Source: DATKMG01 sp035541995
GTDB lineage: Bacteria; Acidobacteriota; Terriglobia; Versatilivoradales; Versatilivoraceae
Direction: 5' to 3'
DNA length: 6,322 bases
Assembly: GCA_035541995.1 (NCBI GenBank)
Contig: DATKMG010000351.1
Coordinates: 1 to 6,322 of the forward strand
A program made the translations under genes and the position numbers. Below the pieces are notes generated by a model that was not told the DNA's origin, did no database searches, and saw only the letters and a list, made by a program, of their open reading frames with translations. Positions 1 to 4,050 of this stretch are shown piece after piece. The stretch's first letter is position 1, and each line of letters begins with the position of its first letter.

Positions 1-16
1 GCGGTGGAGAGACACA

Positions 17-484
17 ATGTTCACATTAGTTCGCAGAGTCCCAAGAGATGAGTTTGCCGCGATGGATTGCGGTCTAGACAATATCCTCGCTTCGTTTTTC
101 AACGATCAAGATTTGCCGACGCCGAGGGTGAATCGGTTTGATTCCCCCGCCGAGATGGAGGTTTTCAGCAAGGACAACTACTTGGTTTATCGGATCGCGA
201 TGCCAGGGTTCGATCAGAAGGATATCGATCTTTCCGTTGAAAACAATCTTCTGAAGCTCAAAGCCGAACGGAAGCAGCCCAGTGAAGTTAAGGAACAGGA
301 CTGGCACACGAAAAGCTTTCGTTATGGCCACTTCGAGCAGTCATGGACTCTACCCAAAACAGTCGATCCGGATGAGTTAGCTGCCGAATTCAAAAACGGG
401 GTATTGGAAATCCATGTTCCACGGGCCAAGGCAGCTATTTCCAAGAAAATCGAGTTAAAGCAACTGGAAAGCGCCGCAGCCTAA
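17..484 (+). CDS. Small heat shock protein, Hsp20/alpha-crystallin family
   Basis: ATP-independent holdase chaperone, expected to act in the cytoplasm as oligomers that keep unfolding proteins soluble for refolding by other chaperones. The 155-residue length is normal for bacterial Hsp20. An N-terminal arm (residues 1-42) precedes the alpha-crystallin domain (about 43-137). The domain shows the family hallmarks: MPGF at 62-65 before the 'DIDLSVENNLLKLKAER' strands (69-85), and the signature A-x-x-x-N-G-V-L at 123-130 followed by EIHVP. The tail carries I-E-L (145-147), an I-x-I/V-like motif that in this family docks onto neighbouring subunits. The start is supported by GGAGAG at 6-11, five bases before the ATG. 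An intrinsic terminator follows 29 bases after the stop, so the gene ends its own transcript. Any promoter lies upstream of the window, so heat-shock control cannot be judged. The family call is very secure; which Hsp20 paralogue this is cannot be told. Confidence 0.96.
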   Translation: MFTLVRRVPRDEFAAMDCGLDNILASFFNDQDLPTPRVNRFDSPAEMEVFSKDNYLVYRIAMPGFDQKDIDLSVENNLLKLKAERKQPSEVKEQDWHTKSFRYGHFEQSWTLPKTVDPDELAAEFKNGVLEIHVPRAKAAISKKIELKQLESAAA

Positions 485-513
485 AAGCCGTCCTACAAGA
501 GTAAAACAAAAGG

Positions 514-540
514 GCCAGCTATAGTAAGCTGGCTTTTTTT
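514..540 (+). terminator. Intrinsic terminator downstream of hsp20
   Basis: A perfect 7-bp stem, GCCAGCT (514-520) pairing with AGCTGGC (527-533), encloses a 6-base loop and runs straight into seven T residues (534-540). This is the standard Rho-independent form. It separates the chaperone gene from the vapBC promoter about 50 bases further on. Confidence 0.9.
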
Positions 541-586
541 GTTATTTGCCGACTGCCAGGGGCTGTCCCACCGCTTGATGTGTGAC

Positions 587-617
587 TTGAGTAGATACAC
601 ATTATTTGTGCTATGAT
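587..617 (+). promoter_or_regulatory. Predicted vapBC promoter with extended -10
   Basis: TATGAT (612-617) is preceded by TGC (609-611), giving an extended -10 of the TGnTATAAT type. A -35-like TTGAGT lies at 587-592 with a 19-base spacer, longer than ideal, but the extended -10 can compensate. The predicted start of transcription, about seven bases after the -10, falls close to the GGAGG at 624-628. The leader would therefore be very short, and the exact start site is uncertain. The site lies between the two arms of the inverted repeat at 595-623. Confidence 0.6.
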
Positions 618-623
618 GTGTAT
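595..623. promoter_or_regulatory. Perfect inverted repeat, likely VapB/VapBC operator
   Basis: ATACACAT (595-602) and ATGTGTAT (616-623) are exact reverse complements separated by 13 bases, so the arm centres are 21 bp apart, two helical turns on the same DNA face. The right arm overlaps the extended -10 (612-617) and ends one base before the ribosome binding site. VapB-type antitoxins commonly bind such operators with VapC as co-repressor, in toxin:antitoxin-ratio-dependent autorepression. The repeat is seen directly; the protein binding is inferred. Confidence 0.65.
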
Positions 624-633
624 GGAGGCTGGC

Positions 634-846
634 ATGCGGACGAATCTTGTTTTAGACGAACAGCTTGTTGCTAAAGGAATGCGGATGACGGGATTGAAGA
701 CCCGTCGCGCCCTGGTGGATTTTGCTTTGCGAGAGTTGATTCGACGCCGGCAACAACGCGCCATCTTGAAGCTGCGTGGGCAGGTGAAGTGGGAAGGAAA
801 TTTAGACCAGTTGCGGCAAGGAAGATTCACTAATGATCTTGGTTGA
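634..846 (+). CDS. vapB: VapB-type antitoxin (type II toxin-antitoxin)
   Basis: Antitoxin that neutralises the VapC RNase encoded immediately downstream and is expected to repress its own operon. The product is 70 residues, beginning MRTNLVLDEQLVAKG and continuing MTGLKTRRALVDFALRELI. This matches the short N-terminal DNA-binding region of the DUF2191/VapB family (one strand and two helices). The C-terminal part, with RGQVKWEGNLDQLR, is the type of tail that wraps the toxin. I chose the ATG at 634 because GGAGG (624-628) sits five bases upstream and homologues begin at M-R-T-N. An in-frame ATG at 613 would lie inside the predicted -10 box and has no ribosome binding site. The gene overlaps vapC by 14 bases, so translation is probably coupled. 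Confidence in the family is high; the binding partner is inferred from position. Confidence 0.9.
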   Translation: MRTNLVLDEQLVAKGMRMTGLKTRRALVDFALRELIRRRQQRAILKLRGQVKWEGNLDQLRQGRFTNDLG

Positions 847-1225
847 TACCAGTGTTTGGGTTGACTATTTTGCAGACCGGGATACTCCTGAAACCAAACG
901 AATCGTGCGAATGTTAGAGCGAGACGAGGACCTTTGTATTTGCGGCCCAATCCTGACCGAGGTTCTACAGGGAATCCGGCATAACAAGGATTTTCTGAAA
1001 ACCAAACAGTACTTTGGCTGTTTGGTTTACTTGCCTGTTGGCCGTAAGACCTATCTTCGGGCGGCTGACTTGTATCGAGAGGCCCGAGCACATGGGGAAA
1101 CAATCCGGAAGATCATCGATTGCATTATTGCCGCTTGTGCCATTCAACATTCAGTGCTCCTGTTGGAGAACGATACCGATTTTGATGCTATCGCCCGCCA
1201 TTCTCCCTTGAAACAGGTTCTTTGA
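833..1225 (+). CDS. vapC: VapC-type PIN-domain ribonuclease toxin
   Basis: Toxin of the vapBC pair: a metal-dependent endoribonuclease of the PIN fold, which in characterised members cleaves tRNA or rRNA and halts growth when VapB is degraded. At 130 residues it is full length. The expected acidic centre is complete: D5 in MILVDTSVWVDYF, E43 in GPILTEVLQG, D96 in RKIIDCIIAACA, and D114/D116 in LENDTDFDAIA. No catalytic residue is missing, so it should be active. The start overlaps the last 14 bases of vapB in another frame, and AAGGAAG (818-824) upstream is a suitable ribosome binding site. No terminator is visible directly after the stop. The RNA target cannot be predicted from sequence. Confidence 0.94.
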   Translation: MILVDTSVWVDYFADRDTPETKRIVRMLERDEDLCICGPILTEVLQGIRHNKDFLKTKQYFGCLVYLPVGRKTYLRAADLYREARAHGETIRKIIDCIIAACAIQHSVLLLENDTDFDAIARHSPLKQVL

Positions 1226-1242
1226 GATGTTTTCCCGGGATT

Positions 1243-1299
1243 ATGGATCTGTTCGTTTTGAGCGAGGCGAGACTCCTGCATCTATCAACTCAAGTCTGA
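1243..1299 (+). pseudogene. Possible transposase N-terminal remnant (IS5-like), very weak
   Basis: The frame reads MDLFVLSEARLLHLSTQV and then stops. Transposases of one IS5 branch typically open with M-x-D-L-(F/Y)-x-L-S-E-A followed by a basic segment, and the first ten or so residues here resemble that. After the stop, no frame in the next 300 bases shows the rest of such a transposase, no DDE motif is recognisable, and I see no terminal inverted repeats. It may be a chance match; it is listed because it would explain why the following stretch holds no intact gene. Confidence 0.15.
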
Positions 1300-1828
1300 A
1301 AAGCCTTGGCAGAGCCTCAATCTCATTATGGCACTGGCCGTCCCAAGAGCCGTCGATCAATTCTGCATCACTCGGACTCCTCTGGGTGAATATGTTTGCT
1401 TCGATGGAGACAAGGAGATCAGGAGGTGCGTCAGGGAATTGGGCCAGGAGCGCGATGATTCGCCCGATTAACCGGCACCTCCGTCGGCACTTGATCTCAG
1501 AGACCGAAGTTATTGCTTTGTCGAAGGGGCTTGCTTCGGATTGCGGCTATGCGCTGAACTCGTTGGATCGATAGTGAAAACGAATCGAATCAGACCTTTC
1601 CTTGCCGAAAACCTAAATTCCTCGTCCTAGGTCAGGGTAAGGTTCATGGGAGACGTCTGGTTTCTGGCCAAGTATCTGGCAAATTCCTGCAGAATGTCGT
1701 CCTGGGCGGATGGAATGTCACCACTTTTTTCCACTTCAATTTTGGATAACCCTTGGGTATTTTTACGGATGTTAGGTGCCCAAATTGGGAAGGGGAGCAA
1801 GAAGCGACTCCACGCTACAATCAGCTGT

Positions 1829-1848
1829 CCTGCGTTGCGCAGGGAGGA
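1829..1848 (+). promoter_or_regulatory. Ribosome binding site partly held in a hairpin
   Basis: AGGGAGGA (1841-1848) lies six bases, all T, upstream of the ATG at 1855 and is an almost ideal Shine-Dalgarno that fixes this start. CCTGCG (1829-1834) pairs perfectly with CGCAGG (1838-1843) around a UUG loop, with a possible extra U-G pair at 1828/1844. The stem covers the AGGG half of the ribosome binding site and leaves AGGA exposed. It could moderate translation, but no ligand-binding element is evident. Confidence 0.6.
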
Positions 1849-1854
1849 TTTTTT

Positions 1855-3477
1855 ATGGATGCAAAGGTGTACCGACACTCATCGGCCAGGGTTATGAATC
1901 TTCTATTCCTCATAGGTTTTAATCCTCTCTTCCTGATTGTCTTTTTTTCGACCGGATTATGCGGGGCCGATTATTTCGTCAGCCCCACCGGCAACGATTC
2001 TCATGCTGGTTCCCAATCACAACCTTGGAAAACCTTGGGGAAGATCAATCAGATGACCTTTAGACCCGGGGACCGTATCCTGCTGGAAGGGGGAAAAGAA
2101 TTCTCCGGAACTCTTCGGTTGGGCAAGGGTTTGAGCGGGACATCTCAAAGCAGGATCACTGTCGCTTCTTACGGGAAAGGTCGCGCAGTGATCCGGGCGG
2201 GCAACGGGTCAGCGATTGTGCTTGAATCGAGCGATTACGTGTCTATCAGTCAGCTGAAGTGCATCGGGGCTGGTCGCAAAACAGGAAATGTTGAATCCGG
2301 CATCCGGGTGAGCGATGCCAAAGGGGGTTCGCTTACTCAACTCGAAGTTGAAGGTTTCCAGCATTCAGGGGTGGCTCTCAGCGGAGTGCGCGATGTCAGG
2401 GTGACACATGTTTATGCCCACAGCAATGGCTATGCGGGGATCTCCTGCCATGGAGGGCTCTCCACAAATCTTTATATCGGCCGCTGCCTGGCGGAAAACA
2501 ATCCCGGCGATCCGACTATTTTAGACAACCACAGCGGCAATGGAATTGTCGTGGGAGGTAGAATTCAAAACGCCCTGATCGAGTACTGCGAAGCCCATTA
2601 CAACGGCTGGGATATGCCCCGCAAAGGGAACGGCCCGGTAGGGATCTGGGCCCACGATGCCGATAACGTGATCATCCAACACTGTGTTTCCCACCACAAT
2701 CGCAGTACCGGCACCGATGGTGGCGGATTCGATTTTGACGGGGCTGTTACCCACTCCATCCTTCAATACAATTACTCGCACGACAACCACGGTTCCGGTT
2801 TCCTCCTCTGCCAGTATGCGGGAGCGGGCGTCTTCAAGAAAAATGTGGTCCGCTACAACATCAGCCAGGATGACGGTCTGACCAATCACAATGCCGGGAT
2901 ATACGTATGGGTGGGAGATGTGGGGATGGAGGATAGCGAGATCTACAACAACACAATCTTTAACAGTAAGGGGGCCGCCGTCGCTTTTGGCGTCCCGTCC
3001 TATTACAAGGGTGAACTTCCCCGGATGACGTTCCGTAACAACATTTTTGTTTCCGGAGAAGCACAGATCGAAGGAGGATCGGATATAGGAAGATTCGAAG
3101 GAAACATCTATTGGGCCATGGGAGATGGCGGGTTCCTGGTGGATGGATATAGCGATTTTGCGAAGTGGGTAGCGGCTACCGGGCAGGAAATAATCGGCGA
3201 CATGGTGGTGGGGCGGTACGTGGATCCTCAACTCCGCAAGGATGAACCCGGATTGGTGACCGATCCCGCTAAACTCGCCAGTCTCACCTCTTACCAGCTC
3301 CAAGCCAATTCCCCGGCTATCGATACCGGCTTGGACCTGAAAGCTCGGTTCGGATTGGATCCCGGGGCAACGGATTTCTATGGAAACCGTCTTCCCAAAA
3401 ACGGGAAATTCGATGTGGGAGCCCATGAATTCGTCAGGAACCAAGAGGCCGACGCTTCCACGAGCCGACAAAGATAG
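1855..3477 (+). CDS. Exported right-handed parallel beta-helix protein
   Basis: A 540-residue protein expected to be secreted or surface-located. Proteins of this architecture include polysaccharide lyases, glycan-binding and adhesion proteins; no specific activity can be assigned. The first 38 residues form a signal peptide: basic start (K4, R7, R12), a long hydrophobic core (LLFLIGFNPLFLIVFFSTGL, 16-35), and likely cleavage after CGA. The mature protein opens with DYFVSPTGNDSHAGSQSQPW and a PGDRILLEGG loop, the usual entry to Pel1-like/PbH1 proteins. Residues about 120-420 are rich in short strand-turn units with N, G and H, such as NVIIQHCVSHHNRSTG and SEIYNNTIFNSKG, typical of beta-helix coils. 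The C-terminus (486-526: NSPAIDTG, GATDFYGNRLPKNGKFDVGA, HEF) matches the choice-of-anchor Q-type segment. The start at 1855 is set by a strong ribosome binding site; a farther upstream ATG at 1753 would give an implausible leader, and the ATG at 1894 is an alternative. The fold call is strong, the substrate unknown. Confidence 0.87.
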   Translation: MDAKVYRHSSARVMNLLFLIGFNPLFLIVFFSTGLCGADYFVSPTGNDSHAGSQSQPWKTLGKINQMTFRPGDRILLEGGKEFSGTLRLGKGLSGTSQSRITVASYGKGRAVIRAGNGSAIVLESSDYVSISQLKCIGAGRKTGNVESGIRVSDAKGGSLTQLEVEGFQHSGVALSGVRDVRVTHVYAHSNGYAGISCHGGLSTNLYIGRCLAENNPGDPTILDNHSGNGIVVGGRIQNALIEYCEAHYNGWDMPRKGNGPVGIWAHDADNVIIQHCVSHHNRSTGTDGGGFDFDGAVTHSILQYNYSHDNHGSGFLLCQYAGAGVFKKNVVRYNISQDDGLTNHNAGIYVWVGDVGMEDSEIYNNTIFNSKGAAVAFGVPSYYKGELPRMTFRNNIFVSGEAQIEGGSDIGRFEGNIYWAMGDGGFLVDGYSDFAKWVAATGQEIIGDMVVGRYVDPQLRKDEPGLVTDPAKLASLTSYQLQANSPAIDTGLDLKARFGLDPGATDFYGNRLPKNGKFDVGAHEFVRNQEADASTSRQR

Positions 3478-3670
3478 CCATGCCGAAGTGGATTACGACG
3501 TCTATGCGGAAGGCGAGGCAGTCCTCGGTTGGCTGAACGCCACCATCACGCTGCGGGGAAAGCCGACTGAATGGAACCTTTTTGCCGGGAGCCTGTTAAG
3601 GGGTCTGAGCCTGGCACTTATCTATCGAAGCATCACCTCCCCTGTGATTCCATTCAGAAACGGGAGCTAG
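3473..3670 (+). pseudogene. C-terminal fragment of a P47K/CobW-like (G3E) GTPase
   Basis: The frame from about residue D-S-H-A-E-V-D-Y-D contains VDYDVYAEGEAVLGWLNATI followed by TLRGKPTEWNLFAGSLLRGL. From memory this matches the C-terminal region of 'cobalamin biosynthesis protein P47K' GTPases, where (V/I)DYDTYAEGEA-LGWLNA is a conserved block. An intact gene would carry about 250-300 residues before this block, including a Walker A P-loop and a metal-binding CxCC-type motif; none of that is present. The frame runs back out of register into the 3' end of the beta-helix gene, with no ribosome binding site. The expected closing IAHLK-like segment is also absent after LALIYRS. I infer a gene stub left by deletion or recombination. 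The family assignment was not checked by a search and is moderately sure; the broken state is surer. Confidence 0.5.
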
Positions 3671-3694
3671 CCCTCTGGCCTCGGACTATAACGC

Positions 3695-3727
3695 GGTTTG
3701 CCCCAGAGCGGGAAGCAAACCCGTTTT
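3695..3727 (+). terminator. Terminator-like hairpin after the GTPase fragment
   Basis: GGTTTGC (3695-3701) pairs with GCAAACC (3715-3721), and inside it CCC (3702-3704) pairs with GGG (3710-3712) around AGAGC, with two A residues bulged on the 3' side. The result is a ten-pair stem. It is followed two bases later by only four T residues (3724-3727), so it is weaker than the terminator after hsp20. It would close transcription coming from the beta-helix gene. Confidence 0.45.
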
Positions 3728-3995
3728 CTCGCCAGGGCTTGTCAAATCTCGCCGAGAGACTCCCCTCCCTGGAAACACCCAATCGGATGAGCCTATCTGA
3801 ATTGCGCATGGGCGGCGGCATCCCTCCCCATTCTGCAAACACGTCTGGTTCGGGGGAGAAGGGAAAACTTAACCGATTCCGTCCGGCATCATCATGCTAG
3901 CCAGGCCCTGGGGCATCGGGTCTAATATCTTTGCCAAAGTGAAATCCGATTCCGCTCTTCAATGCGTATTGTAGGTAACACGAATTAGTAGTTTG

Positions 3996-4004
3996 TGCTA
4001 TGCT
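3996..4004 (+). promoter_or_regulatory. Possible extended -10 promoter for the receptor gene
   Basis: TGC followed by TATGCT (3999-4004) fits an extended -10 element, 46 bases before the chosen receptor start. No good -35 is present at the right distance. The eleven bases TTTGTGCTATG at 3992-4002 are identical to those at 605-615 in the vapBC promoter, which agrees with a shared core-promoter preference but is not statistically striking. Confidence 0.35.
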
Positions 4005-4050
4005 TCTAAGACTTTTGACTGGCGTCAGCCGGCAAGGACGATTCACCGCA

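Larger units (their letters stand above)
1226..1854. other. Gene-poor stretch with broken reading frames
   Basis: About 630 bases between vapC and the beta-helix gene with no gene I can support. Three things were examined. First, an 18-codon frame at 1243-1299 reads MDLFVLSEARLLHLSTQV and faintly recalls the start of IS5-type transposases before a stop. Second, a frame open from 1262 to a TAA at 1469-1471 contains MALAVPRAVDQFCITRTPLG (from 1328) and has protein-like composition but no recognised family. Third, an open frame of 115 codons at 1227-1574 has low-quality composition. A minus-strand open frame at 1627-1878 ends in a segment of plausible composition (KIEVEKSGDIPSAQDDILQE) but has no supported start. 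Decayed coding DNA is the best reading. No RNA gene or terminator is evident. Confidence 0.5.
3671..4050. other. Non-coding interval before the receptor gene
   Basis: About 380 bases with no supported gene. Open frames here (up to about 109 codons on the + strand from 3571 to 3900, and 62 codons on the - strand) have no recognisable motif, no ribosome binding site and low-complexity Arg/Ser/Pro-rich composition. The interval contains a terminator-like hairpin at 3695-3727 and a possible extended -10 promoter at 3996-4004. Confidence 0.6.

Noticed and set aside
519..1103. 194-codon minus-strand open frame across vapBC
   Set aside because: It is antisense to two well-supported genes and the hsp20 terminator, and has Arg/Ser/Pro-rich composition with no motif.
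1816..1821. TACAAT as a -10 box for the beta-helix gene
   Set aside because: No -35-like hexamer or TG extension at a suitable distance; too weak to annotate.
2521..3471. 316-codon open frame on the minus strand
   Set aside because: It lies wholly antisense to the beta-helix gene, whose signal peptide, fold signature and C-terminal motif are clear. Its product is a valine/isoleucine-rich mirror of codon bias with no start signal or family motif.
3568..3656. 10-bp inverted repeat CTGAATGGAA / TTCCATTCAG with a 69-base gap
   Set aside because: It lies inside the GTPase fragment. A repeat of this length at this spacing is expected about once by chance in a window this size, and no element is bounded by it.
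3571..3900. 109-codon + strand open frame after the beta-helix gene
   Set aside because: It overlaps the GTPase fragment in another frame, has no ribosome binding site, runs through the terminator-like hairpin and shows no recognisable motif.
605..4002. Identical 11-mer TTTGTGCTATG at 605-615 and 3992-4002 as a regulatory repeat
   Set aside because: Several identical 11-mers are expected by chance in 6.3 kb. Both copies coincide with -10-like elements, so promoter similarity explains it without a shared regulator.
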